From: Acaryochloris sp. CCMEE 5410
GTDB taxonomy: Bacteria > Cyanobacteriota > Cyanobacteriia > Thermosynechococcales > Thermosynechococcaceae
Length of the DNA: 64,000 nucleotides
Assembly (NCBI RefSeq): GCF_000238775.2
Contig: NZ_AFEJ02000006.1
Coordinates: 1-64,000 of the forward strand
Direction: 5' to 3'
In this document: piece after piece, positions 9,149-17,761 of the stretch
How the letters are laid out: the number at the start of each line of letters is the position of its first letter
Numbering within the stretch: position 1 is the first letter of the stretch
Translations under genes and position numbers: made by a program
Notes under the pieces: generated by a model
Database searches by the model: none
The model's input: the letters and a program-made list of their open reading frames with translations, nothing else
Told to the model about the DNA's origin: nothing

Positions 9149-11437
9149 TCACTCTCTCAAAACGGCTAGGGCTGTCTCCATGATGACGTCATATCGATAG
9201 GTGGTCATTAAATATTTCAATGAAGATTTTAGGGTAGGTTGGTCATGAGGGATCTCCTTTGCCAACTGCTCCAGCATATCTTCATCCAGCTTTATCGCGG
9301 CATCATGGAGTAGCTGTATCCAAGAGTGTGGCATCGGGGTTAACTGCTCTCTTGTCAGAGGTGTGGGCTGAGTTGAAGGCCTAGATGGATGGGAGACATC
9401 ATAACGGTAGGTGATGTCTAAATGCTGAGCCATTTTGTCAAAGACTTGAGCGGCTTGGTAGGGTTTGCGCAGGTAGTTATCACAGCCTGCTTTGAGTGCC
9501 TTTACTTCATCAGCCTCAAGCGCTTGAGCTGTGATGGCAATAATCACGGGTGGGTTATCCTGGGCTTTGATCAATTGCGTGGCTTCTAGACCATTCAGCA
9601 AGGGTAATTGTAAATCCATCCAAATTAAATGGGGTTGCCAAGTTTGGTTGATGTCCACTGCCTGCTGACCATTCTCCGCTTCTTTGACCTCAAACCCTAC
9701 CGCTTCAAGCATCATGACCAAAATCTCGCGGTTATCAGGATAGTCTTCTACGACCAAGATGCGATAGGGGGGAGTATGCTCAGCCAGACCTAAGGCAGTC
9801 TTCTGGGACACTGAAGGCTCAAGTACAGGTTCACCCAATTCAACTGGAATATAAAAACGAGCTGTCGTGCCCTGACCTTCAATACTGTCTATGGCAATCT
9901 CGCCCTTCATCAGATCGACCAAGCTTTGGCAAATGGTTAGCCCCAATCCGATGCCACCGAACTGATCGCGAGTCAAGGGGTCTTGGGCAAAAGAATTAAA
10001 CAGATGGGGCAGCATTTGTTTGGGAATCCCTGGACCCGTATCTTGGATCGTGACCCTTAATTGGTGAGAGGAAATATCAGGACTAGGGGGATGCCATTGC
10101 ACTTGGCAATCAATCCTCCCTCGTTTTGTAAACTTGATGGCATTACCGAGTAAGTTGATGAGAATTTGCCTAAGTTTTTTGGCATCGGTTCTCACATATT
10201 GGGGAATATCAGGAGCCAGGTGGATGTGGAATTGGATGTGCTTGGAGTCAGCCTGTAGGGAAAATAAGTCTTCTATCCCTCCAAAAAGATCGTGAAGATT
10301 CACATCTTTAGATTCATAGGTCAGGGTGCCTGCCTCAATTTTGGAGAGGGTAATGACTTCATTGACCAGGGAGAGCAAATGTTCACTACTCCGATAAATG
10401 GTATTGAGGCTAGATTGTTGCTCTGGAGTGGTATGGCGGTCTCGGAGCAGGAGTTGACTGAAGCCCATAATGCCATTAAGGGGAGTACGAAATGCATGGC
10501 TCATATTGGCGATAAATCGGCTTTTGGCTTGATTTGCAATTTTAGCGACTTCATTGGCTGATTTGAGTTGACTCGTCCGCTCCTCAATCAGGTCTTCGAG
10601 GGTCACGTTGAGGCGCTGGAGTTTCGTTTCTGCTGCCTTGCGTTGGCTAATATCTTGGACCTGGACAATACAGCAGGGGGAGACAGCCCGCTGATTTTTA
10701 ATCTGAGATGTATTCAGCAAAACCCACACCTCATGCTTCTGCTGATGAAGACAGCGAATTTCTAAACAGTATTTATCAATCACCCCGGTGATCAACCTCT
10801 GCCTTTGTGCTGCTTCGACGGTTCTATCCTCTGGATGGATAATCTCAGATAAGGTAAGGTCCATCAGTTCTAAAGGGGCGTATCCTAGTAGGTGAGCTAG
10901 GGCGTCATTCACTCTGAGCCACTGCCCTTTGGGGGAAACTAATGCCATACCAATAGGAGCATCTTGGAATGCAGCTGAAAATCGGGCTTCGCTTTCTAAT
11001 AAGGATGCTTCAGCCTTTTGTTGAGCGGTGACATCTTTGCCAATTCCTAAAAACCCCAACAACTGACCTGAGTCATCGTTCAGCGCTGTCACGGATAGAT
11101 AAGCAGGAAACCGACTCTGATCTTTGCGAATTAAGGTCCAGATATTATCATCGGTAGTACCCAGTCGAGCCTTAGCGACAAAGGTCTCAAATCCTGGTTT
11201 GATTATCTCACCCAGCTCTTTGGAGAGTGCTTTTGCGCGTTGCTCTACTTCTTTTGGATCATGAAAGATGGAAGGTGTGGCTTTGCCAATGATTTCAGCT
11301 GAGGGATACCCTAATGTATTTAATGCGCCAGCGTTCTGGGTTTGAATCACTCCGTTGGTATCGGTTGAAATAATAATAAAATCGGAACTATCGAGAATGG
11401 CTTGCTGCCAAGCAAAGGATAGTGATTTTCCGACCAT
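9149..11437 (-). CDS. PAS-PAS hybrid sensor histidine kinase with receiver
   Basis: 762 residues, cytoplasmic (no membrane segment). Order: PAS 1 (~residues 10-140), PAS 2 (~145-270), coiled linker, HisKA (~300-370) with His314, HATPase with N box ([13 protein letters not shown], ~428-440), G1 (DTGPGI, ~466-471), G2 (GGIGLGL, ~494-500), then a receiver domain with acidic pocket VVEDYPDN, phospho-acceptor Asp608 in IWMDLQLP and Lys in YLRKPYQ. A ~90-residue C-terminal extension follows that is not an obvious Hpt domain. The residue after the phospho-His is Ala (SHAFRTPL) where Glu or Asp is usual. It senses an unknown cytosolic signal. No response-regulator gene is adjacent. Confidence 0.92.
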   Translation of the reverse strand: MVGKSLSFAWQQAILDSSDFIIISTDTNGVIQTQNAGALNTLGYPSAEIIGKATPSIFHDPKEVEQRAKALSKELGEIIKPGFETFVAKARLGTTDDNIWTLIRKDQSRFPAYLSVTALNDDSGQLLGFLGIGKDVTAQQKAEASLLESEARFSAAFQDAPIGMALVSPKGQWLRVNDALAHLLGYAPLELMDLTLSEIIHPEDRTVEAAQRQRLITGVIDKYCLEIRCLHQQKHEVWVLLNTSQIKNQRAVSPCCIVQVQDISQRKAAETKLQRLNVTLEDLIEERTSQLKSANEVAKIANQAKSRFIANMSHAFRTPLNGIMGFSQLLLRDRHTTPEQQSSLNTIYRSSEHLLSLVNEVITLSKIEAGTLTYESKDVNLHDLFGGIEDLFSLQADSKHIQFHIHLAPDIPQYVRTDAKKLRQILINLLGNAIKFTKRGRIDCQVQWHPPSPDISSHQLRVTIQDTGPGIPKQMLPHLFNSFAQDPLTRDQFGGIGLGLTICQSLVDLMKGEIAIDSIEGQGTTARFYIPVELGEPVLEPSVSQKTALGLAEHTPPYRILVVEDYPDNREILVMMLEAVGFEVKEAENGQQAVDINQTWQPHLIWMDLQLPLLNGLEATQLIKAQDNPPVIIAITAQALEADEVKALKAGCDNYLRKPYQAAQVFDKMAQHLDITYRYDVSHPSRPSTQPTPLTREQLTPMPHSWIQLLHDAAIKLDEDMLEQLAKEIPHDQPTLKSSLKYLMTTYRYDVIMETALAVLRE

Positions 11438-11951
11438 AACTGAATATCCTTGCTAGGCGACCTAGTTCTTTCAAGATTAGTGATACAAATAGTCTCTAAT
11501 TTAGACCTGAGATGGTAGACCCTGTATTCGTGATCCCATCTCTCGGATATTGGCTGTAAATATTGAAGAGATTATGGAAAGACTTGAATTCACAAACATT
11601 TCACATAGAAATATCTCTATAAATGCAGATAAGGTTTAAATACAATGGATATTCAACCTGTATCTATCTGAAAAATGATTAGACAAACCCTATCTAACAC
11701 TCATCAGGCTTGTCAACCGTAGTTGAATGATTGAGCTGATATTTTTTATCCCTGGCATCATCGAACTAGCCTCTAGTGGTTAGCGAAGTTGCCTCAAAAT
11801 GGTATTACTCTCTCTAAACTTTCTGGTCTTTGTTGTTAGGCAGCTTGAAATAATTCTGAGATTGGATTGATACTTTTGATGAACTTTTTATCTTTTGTCA
11901 AAAGAGGTGCAAATGTTGCCATCTGATTTTATGGTCTCCAAGCGTTTCCGC
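11438..11951. other. Gene-free stretch upstream of histidine kinase
   Basis: No gene is supported. The AT-rich part next to 11437 presumably holds the kinase promoter. At 11780-11800 a short GCGAAGTTGCC resembles the IS21 left-end repeats in this window, but too little matches to call an IS fragment. Confidence 0.4.
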
Positions 11952-12239
11952 TCACCTTACCCAGATCTCCTGCCCGTAAAACTCTCCCCGCTGCTCCACT
12001 CGGAAGCTCCCCAACAGCAAGCCGATCAGAACTGCAAGAGGTGCGAGACCAAGTCCTCTCACCAAGTCACCGAACATTACAGGTTCTTCTATATCCTTTA
12101 GGAATGCCTGGATAGCACCCACCCTGCCCGACACGTCCTCCTCGTGACTGACCTTCAGAGCAACCGCCTTCCCACTCTCCATCTCATCCACGAACTCTAG
12201 AACGGATTCTTTACTGACTTCCCCTACGACTGATTCCAC
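11952..12239 (-). CDS. Hypothetical 95-aa protein, possibly fragment
   Basis: Not recognised. The start is a GTG at 12239. It has an acidic helical N-terminal half (VSKESVLEFVDEMESGKAVALK), then a hydrophobic segment LGLAPLAVLIGLLLGSF that could be a single membrane helix, and a short polar tail EQRGEFYGQEIWVR. The frame can be extended upstream without a clear start, so this may be the 3' part of a larger decayed gene. Confidence 0.35.
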   Translation of the reverse strand: MESVVGEVSKESVLEFVDEMESGKAVALKVSHEEDVSGRVGAIQAFLKDIEEPVMFGDLVRGLGLAPLAVLIGLLLGSFRVEQRGEFYGQEIWVR

Positions 12240-12544
12240 AGGCTCCCCCGTGAACCCCTGGCATCGCTTTCGTGACTTCGGCTGACGGTAGCGATTGAGA
12301 AGATTCCGCTAGGGCATCGGTATGTGCTCGATCAGGCTAGTTAAGCTCAAGGCTTGACAGCCCAAGGCTCTCACAGATTTGCTTTGAGCCAATCATCACA
12401 GTGATGCTCACAGCCATTCTGGGTGTCTTGGTCTTCGGAAAACCACCTCCGAGATAGATAACCCTGTCCTTAAGACTTGATGACGCAATTGCAAGATGGG
12501 ATCGGGGATGGTCTGGTTGAAGGTAGTCAACTATCTATGTTGAT
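12240..12544. other. Gene-free stretch
   Basis: Nothing recognisable between the two small minus-strand genes; possible upstream relic of the 11952-12239 gene in another frame. Confidence 0.3.
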
Positions 12545-12784
12545 CTAGAAGGGTATTTGCATTTGCGTTCCGGTCCATTTCTGAATTTCTGAATCTTTGA
12601 GTGTTAGTTGAACAACACATATTTGCCGCTGGATATCCAATAGTTTACGAGCGAGACTAGCCTGTCCAATAGCCCGAGAGTCCTGTTCAGCTTGTTTAGC
12701 AGCAGCATGGGTCTGTGTTGCTAGATTCTTTAGACTCCGAATATGTTTCCCTAATTCATTATGTCCGTGCATGGTGTCAGCCAT
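12545..12784 (-). CDS. Hypothetical 79-aa helical protein
   Basis: Not recognised. The ATG at 12784 is chosen because GGAGG sits 7 bases upstream; the frame itself opens at 12877. The protein (MADTMHGHNELGKHIRSLKN onward) is rich in Ala, Gln and Lys and looks like a long helical hairpin or small coiled coil (ATQTHAAAKQAEQDSRAIGQ), soluble. The strong ribosome binding site supports it as real. Confidence 0.5.
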   Translation of the reverse strand: MADTMHGHNELGKHIRSLKNLATQTHAAAKQAEQDSRAIGQASLARKLLDIQRQICVVQLTLKDSEIQKWTGTQMQIPF

Positions 12785-13282
12785 TTGGAACCTCCGATTG
12801 CCTGCGTTGGTGAGGTTGAGTCTTTTGATAGCTAAATAGTTCCCCGACAACTGATTGCTAAGGACATGGGATCGCACAAATTAACTTTAATCGTCTGTGG
12901 AGTTAGTCTGCCGACCTGAGTGCGCTGCTTGTTGCTGCGACGATTAGAATTAATTACGAATGGATGGCTTGTCTGCAATCATTCCCATACGCAACGCTGT
13001 AAGGCATCGAAGAATTAGTCACGCGATAATCGATAATATACCGCCAGAAGAAATAATACCGTAAATACTAGGGTCAATGTGCCTAAATCTATTGCCCATT
13101 CAGAGTTTATCTCGTTGATCTTGCAGCTTTTAGGAGTGGCACTCAGGAGTAATTCCCTTCGGATAGTCTTGATTACAAGAATGATGGCATCCGCTTGATT
13201 TGTGTGAGGAGTCTTGGCTGAACCCTGCTATATCAGCAATCTCCCATCAGGACTTCTTAGGAGATTTCTGGGTTTTAGCCGT
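12785..13282. other. Gene-free stretch
   Basis: About 500 bp with no supported gene; short frames only. Nothing else recognised. Confidence 0.35.
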
Positions 13283-14038
13283 TTAGGATGCCTCAGGTTT
13301 AGCCTGTGACTTTTCCTCAGTGAAATAACTCATGGATTCTTTCGGATCTTTGCGCCAACGGTTTTTATAGACGCCACTCTGCATGGTTTTGTACACTCGA
13401 TCTCGCTCAGTCTTGAGGTCGTCTCCACTCAGTTCTCCATAAAGCTGCAAAACTAAGTCATCAACGTGAACCGAAGTGCCTGCCTTTTCTTGCATGATTT
13501 GTGCGATGGCATCAGTCTTAAACATTTCAGTGTAGGGCCATTGCATTGGCCGACTGCTGGATGAAGCTTTAGTTGCTTTGGCTTGCTTTTTCTTTTTGGC
13601 CTGTCTTTGAGATGCTGCTTTCTTGGCAGTGGAAGGCTTCTTCATTGAGGTGGAGGGTGAAGCTTTTGAGGTAGCTGTCTTTGGAGTAGCTTCAGCTTTA
13701 GTTTCTACTGTTCCGCTTGTCTTAGCAGTTGAAGCTGATTTTTTTTGAGTTTTAGGCTTTTTGTTTGAAGCAGCTTTTTGAGTGGTTTTCTTAGCCTTGG
13801 CTTTAGGTTCTACTGTGTTGGCAACTGTTGAGCCTGGTGCTTCTGATTCTATTGAGTTTGCTTCACCTTGAAGGATTGAAAGGATATCAGAGCCTAACAA
13901 TGGGTCTTCAATCAACGTATCCAGAGACGTAATTTTAGTCTTGAGTTGAATCGTTTGAGCTTCCAGTTCAGCGAGTGTCTCCTGGTAGTGAGTCTTGAGC
14001 TCAAGGAGTACTGTGGAGTATTTGTTGTTAGTGGCCAT
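13283..14038 (-). CDS. Histone-H1-like Lys/Ala-rich DNA-binding protein
   Basis: 251 residues in three parts. Residues ~1-50 form a predicted coiled coil (LLELKTHYQETLAELEAQTI). Residues ~70-165 are a low-complexity Lys/Ala/Thr/Ser tail much like eukaryotic H1 or bacterial AlgP/Hc proteins (AKKTTQKAASNKKPKTQKKS). Residues ~170-240 form a compact domain (EMFKTDAIAQIMQEKAGTSV ... VDDLVLQLYG) that resembles a winged helix of the HARE-HTH type. This suggests non-specific DNA binding or nucleoid organisation of the replicon. The domain name is inferred from pattern, not from a search. It is transcribed divergently from the TPR/chaperone operon, with ~250 bp between them. Confidence 0.65.
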   Translation of the reverse strand: MATNNKYSTVLLELKTHYQETLAELEAQTIQLKTKITSLDTLIEDPLLGSDILSILQGEANSIESEAPGSTVANTVEPKAKAKKTTQKAASNKKPKTQKKSASTAKTSGTVETKAEATPKTATSKASPSTSMKKPSTAKKAASQRQAKKKKQAKATKASSSSRPMQWPYTEMFKTDAIAQIMQEKAGTSVHVDDLVLQLYGELSGDDLKTERDRVYKTMQSGVYKNRWRKDPKESMSYFTEEKSQAKPEAS

Positions 14039-14286
14039 AGACTGTCGTAAATCAGTGTAGTTTTAGCAAAGGTAAGAAAGCTAACCTATAGCATTCCCAG
14101 AATTAACTTCCTTTGTATCTAATCATTAATGGGCTAAATTTGGGATTCCTAGAGGGTTTTGACTCTATCGGGTAGCTTTGACGTCCAATATTAAGAAAAG
14201 GCCAATAAGCATCTACTGTATTGTGTTCACAATTATCCTGATAGAAGTTGGTTGGGGGATTGCATTGTTGAACTGAGGGCAAGATT

Positions 14287-16800
14287 GTGGTCAAACGAAA
14301 AACCAAGCAACGTCAGAGGTTAGCATCTCCGAGCCCATCTTCCCAACTTGAGAAGTTAGAGAGACAGCTTCAAACGCAAGTTCAACGCCAAAACTATCGC
14401 CAAGCCCTAGACAAGCTGAAGCAAATCCACCGTTCCTATCCCGAAGCAGAGATAAGTCAGTCAGAATCCCAACTATGGCTGCTGCAGGGTCAGCAGGAAT
14501 ATGGCCAAGGGGACTATTCTCAAGCTGAAGTTAATTTTCGGAAGGCACTCAATCTTGGCCATGCTGGTGAAGGGCATTATTGGCTGGCCAAATGCCTTCT
14601 TGCTTCAGATGAGATGGAGGCCGCATTAACCTTTATTCAGGAAGCCTTTGAGAAGAAAGTATTACCGAAAGACTATGCAGGGTGTTATTTGAAGCTCTTA
14701 TTTCTCAATGAGGACATTGAGACCATTCAAGACCTGATCACCCATCAATCTAAACGGTTCTATGCTGTGCAATTGCATTGGGCCAGAGGGATATTAGCCT
14801 TAAAGGCTGAGGATCCTCAAAAAGCAATCACGTCTTTCAAGAAAATGGATCGCAGAGCCGTAACTCCGGGAGATAATCAGTCCGTTTGGATTGCCTATAC
14901 CCAGCAGCAGCTAGGTCACTGGGAATCTTTAGAGCATGTCTTAGGACTGAAGCCATATTCTCCCTTCAGCGCCTTGCGATTCAATTCAGTGATAACGCCT
15001 CAACATCCAGCTCTTGAGCGACTGGCCATTCGGCAAGCCTTAACTCAGCAGCAATCCCTTCTTCCCTTGATTGAGCAACAAGGCAAGTTTGATTCGGGTC
15101 AGGCCCTAGCCATTGTCCTAGAGGCCCTATACCTGATTGATCAATCTGACTACCATGAAGCTGCTCATCTGATTCATCGATTGCCACAACCCTGCTTAGA
15201 CTATCCTGATGTCGATGTTCTTAGACGCCCACTATTATTGCTAGCGGGGGAACAAGCCCTGCAGAATCATCAACCCCACTGTACGATCACCTTTTGGGAA
15301 GACCTGGTTGAATCAGACCCATTTGACCCTAAATTAGCCCTGAAGCTCCATCTGGTCTATCTAGAGACCGACCTTTTCCCTCAACGTCAGCGCCTACTCA
15401 ATCGCCTCGTAGATTGGGTTAAAACCTCTGCCCGAGCAGACTCTCAGGCTTGGCCAGAAACTCGTACTCACCCCATTCTGGCGAAACTCTATTGCTGGCA
15501 AACGGATCTATGGATGGAGATGGGGAACTCCAAACAGGGAATGCGAATGCTGAAACAAGCTGAGCAGATGTCTCCCAAATCTGCCGAGGTTGTGGGTCGC
15601 CACGGCTTAATGGCATTTGCGAAAAACCAGCTAAGTCAAGCCATTCCTTTGCTCAAGAAAGCTTTAGAGGACGGTTGTACCTTTAGCGATGTCTATTTTG
15701 CCCTGATAGAATCCCTCGAAGCACAAGGCGAAGTCCAAGCCATTCGGGACGTCCGTCAACAATTTGGTAAACCCTTTGGGGATCTAGAGATCGAGCCAGA
15801 GTTGGGCATTCCCTGGTGGCAAGAAGCCCTGTCCACCCAAAATTATCGGGTCTTTTCCCAGCTCGTGATGTCCAGAGAGGCCAGTCACGACCCCGCATTG
15901 CAAGCCTGCCAGATTTTTGTGGAGTCCGTCGAAGATGAACCCAACGCTGCTGGTCGGGTTGCGTTATCCCAATCATCCGCCACCCCAAAATGGGCTCGTT
16001 TGTTGAAGACCTTATCCCCCCAAGAGCAGATTCAGCCCCTGCAAGCGATTTTTCTGAGTCTCAAGCTCTTTGCCAAACGACTCAAAGGGATAGCGGCTTT
16101 GGAGAGCCAGTATTTGCAACAACACTATGCCCTTGGCGAGCAGTACCCAGAAGTCCAGGAGGCCCATCTCATTCTGCTAGTCGTCAAAGGATTAGCTGCA
16201 GAACGCTTGCATATGGCCCTTCAACTCTATCTAAATCAGTCTCCCCAACCGGGAACCGCCTTAGCCCGTATCCAACTACAAGCCCGGTATTATACCCAAA
16301 CAGATGTCCTCCGTCCTCTGATTGATACGGCCCTCAGCCAAGACCCCCAGAATCCTCAATTACTTCTAGCGAAAGCAACGACCTTTGACATTGAGAGTCA
16401 AGCCTACCAAAACTGGCATGAGCAAGGGTTTGAACTGGCTCGACGATTGCAAGATGCCCCAGCCTTGCAAGCTTATCGTGCCGAAGAAGCGTTTCAGTCA
16501 GGGATGATGGCCCAAGCTGTCTTTCCCGACCTGACCAATTTTGCTGAATCCGGCGAAATAGACCTGACAGATGTGATGCGTAAGATGGCCCAACAGATGT
16601 TTGGCTCAGAAATACCACCGGAACTCCTAGAAAGAATGTTGCCAGAATTAGTAGATCGGATGATGGATGATCTCCCTGATTTTGGGGATGAAGATGAAGA
16701 TTACTTCTTTGAGCCAGATCCCCTGAATGCTGGCTTACCCTTTGGCCGTTCGCGCTCCAAGAGCAAGCCGAAAAGAACAAAGCGTGGATTTCAATTCTAG
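14287..16800 (+). CDS. Large TPR-repeat protein, first gene of chaperone operon
   Basis: 837 residues, soluble. After a basic N-terminus (MVKRKTKQRQR) come tetratricopeptide-like helical pairs across most of the protein, e.g. YRQALDKLKQIHRSYPEAEI, QAEVNFRKALNLGHAGEGHY, NSKQGMRMLKQAEQMSPKSA and LSQAIPLLKKALEDGCTF. The C-terminus is acidic (DLPDFGDEDEDYFFEPDP) and then basic. The start is a GTG. It is followed at 20 bp by a J-domain gene, then GrpE- and Hsp70-like genes, all co-oriented and closely spaced. By context it likely presents substrates to, or docks, this dedicated Hsp70; that is inference. TPR co-chaperones commonly bind the acidic tails of Hsp70. Confidence 0.85.
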   Translation: MVKRKTKQRQRLASPSPSSQLEKLERQLQTQVQRQNYRQALDKLKQIHRSYPEAEISQSESQLWLLQGQQEYGQGDYSQAEVNFRKALNLGHAGEGHYWLAKCLLASDEMEAALTFIQEAFEKKVLPKDYAGCYLKLLFLNEDIETIQDLITHQSKRFYAVQLHWARGILALKAEDPQKAITSFKKMDRRAVTPGDNQSVWIAYTQQQLGHWESLEHVLGLKPYSPFSALRFNSVITPQHPALERLAIRQALTQQQSLLPLIEQQGKFDSGQALAIVLEALYLIDQSDYHEAAHLIHRLPQPCLDYPDVDVLRRPLLLLAGEQALQNHQPHCTITFWEDLVESDPFDPKLALKLHLVYLETDLFPQRQRLLNRLVDWVKTSARADSQAWPETRTHPILAKLYCWQTDLWMEMGNSKQGMRMLKQAEQMSPKSAEVVGRHGLMAFAKNQLSQAIPLLKKALEDGCTFSDVYFALIESLEAQGEVQAIRDVRQQFGKPFGDLEIEPELGIPWWQEALSTQNYRVFSQLVMSREASHDPALQACQIFVESVEDEPNAAGRVALSQSSATPKWARLLKTLSPQEQIQPLQAIFLSLKLFAKRLKGIAALESQYLQQHYALGEQYPEVQEAHLILLVVKGLAAERLHMALQLYLNQSPQPGTALARIQLQARYYTQTDVLRPLIDTALSQDPQNPQLLLAKATTFDIESQAYQNWHEQGFELARRLQDAPALQAYRAEEAFQSGMMAQAVFPDLTNFAESGEIDLTDVMRKMAQQMFGSEIPPELLERMLPELVDRMMDDLPDFGDEDEDYFFEPDPLNAGLPFGRSRSKSKPKRTKRGFQF

Positions 16801-16820
16801 GAACTTGGCGAGGATAACCA

Positions 16821-17120
16821 ATGATGCAAGACTACTATGACCTCTTAGGCTTGGCAGTTGGGGCAACCCCAACTGAGATTAAGTCCGCCTATCATGCCAA
16901 ACTGCGGGAATTTCCCGCCCATAAACATCCTCAAGAATTCAAAGCGATTCGGGCTGCCTATGAAGCCCTGCGCAAAGGAGAATCGCAACCTGAACAAGAT
17001 TTCTTTGACCTCCAACCGTGTCAGCAGGAGTTAGATTCAGCAGCTGTCACCCAACTACGAGAACGTGCCACCGATCAGGCCCAGGTGACCTTAGCCGAAT
17101 TAGTGCGGCTAACATTCTAA
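16821..17120 (+). CDS. Small J-domain protein without canonical HPD
   Basis: 99 residues. The N-terminal ~60 residues follow the J-domain pattern: DYYDLLGLAVGATPTEIKSA, helix II (YHAKLREF), loop, and helix III ending FKAIRAAYEALRKGE. At the loop where HPD is expected the residues are Phe31-Pro32-Ala33, followed by HKHP, so His and Asp of the triad needed to stimulate Hsp70 ATPase in classical J proteins are absent. Remaining ~40 residues are a charged tail. It is the second gene of the TPR-J-GrpE-Hsp70 operon, 29 bp before the GrpE-like gene. Probably a specialised partner of the neighbouring Hsp70. Confidence 0.8.
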   Translation: MMQDYYDLLGLAVGATPTEIKSAYHAKLREFPAHKHPQEFKAIRAAYEALRKGESQPEQDFFDLQPCQQELDSAAVTQLRERATDQAQVTLAELVRLTF

Positions 17121-17149
17121 AGTGACCCGGAAATAGAGCCTAGAACACC

Positions 17150-17734
17150 ATGACCCAATCCCCCCGAGAGCTAGCCACCCAAACAGCGAAAAACCGACGA
17201 GACCAAGAACGCCTCCTGCAAGATTTGCTGGGTATTCTAGATGCTCTAGATCATGCTTGTGAACATTGGCAGCAAGCGGAACAAGACCATGTGCAAACCT
17301 TATCAACTCCGCTTCCTCAACCTACAGTATCCCCTACATCATCCTCAGTCTCTTTCTTTCAAAAATGTCAGCAGTGGTTGATGTTTTGGCGAAAAGAATC
17401 CCCTACATCAGTTGGCCCTGCACCATCAGAATCAGCTCCTTCCCAGGAAACGGATGGTACCCGCGAAATGATTCGTAGTGCGAAAGAAGGGGTTGAACTT
17501 ATCCGACGCTCAATGCTGGATATCCTCCAGCAGCGACAGGTCGTACCCATCGAAGTGAACGGTCAACCCTTTGATCCAGAACAGATGTATGCATTAGGTC
17601 GGCAAGAAAGTGCCGAGGTCGAAGAGAATACCGTTATTCAAGAAGTGGTTAGGGGGTACTTGTGGCAGAATCGGATCTTGCGTGAAGCTCAAGTGATGGT
17701 GGCTTCTAAACCCTCAGCTCCAGACGAGCGATAA
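17150..17734 (+). CDS. GrpE-like nucleotide exchange factor
   Basis: 194 residues, the usual GrpE size. The N-terminal part is helical (RELATQTAKNRRDQERLLQD). A Ser/Pro-rich insert (~residues 45-100) sits before the conserved GrpE core: EGVELIRRSMLDILQQRQVV, then VNGQPFDPEQMYALGRQES, ENTVIQEVVRGYLWQNRILR and EAQVMV, matching the family signature of FDP, GY and final R-A-V. GrpE releases ADP from Hsp70. It is the third gene of the operon, 27 bp ahead of the Hsp70 gene, and is clearly divergent from housekeeping GrpE, so I leave the symbol empty. Confidence 0.85.
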   Translation: MTQSPRELATQTAKNRRDQERLLQDLLGILDALDHACEHWQQAEQDHVQTLSTPLPQPTVSPTSSSVSFFQKCQQWLMFWRKESPTSVGPAPSESAPSQETDGTREMIRSAKEGVELIRRSMLDILQQRQVVPIEVNGQPFDPEQMYALGRQESAEVEENTVIQEVVRGYLWQNRILREAQVMVASKPSAPDER

Positions 17735-17761
17735 TTCGGGAACTTACAAAGGATAGATGAT

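Noticed and set aside
9100-9150. Possible terminator AGCCT...AGGCT at the kinase end
   Set aside because: The stem is only 5 bp and there is no T-run.
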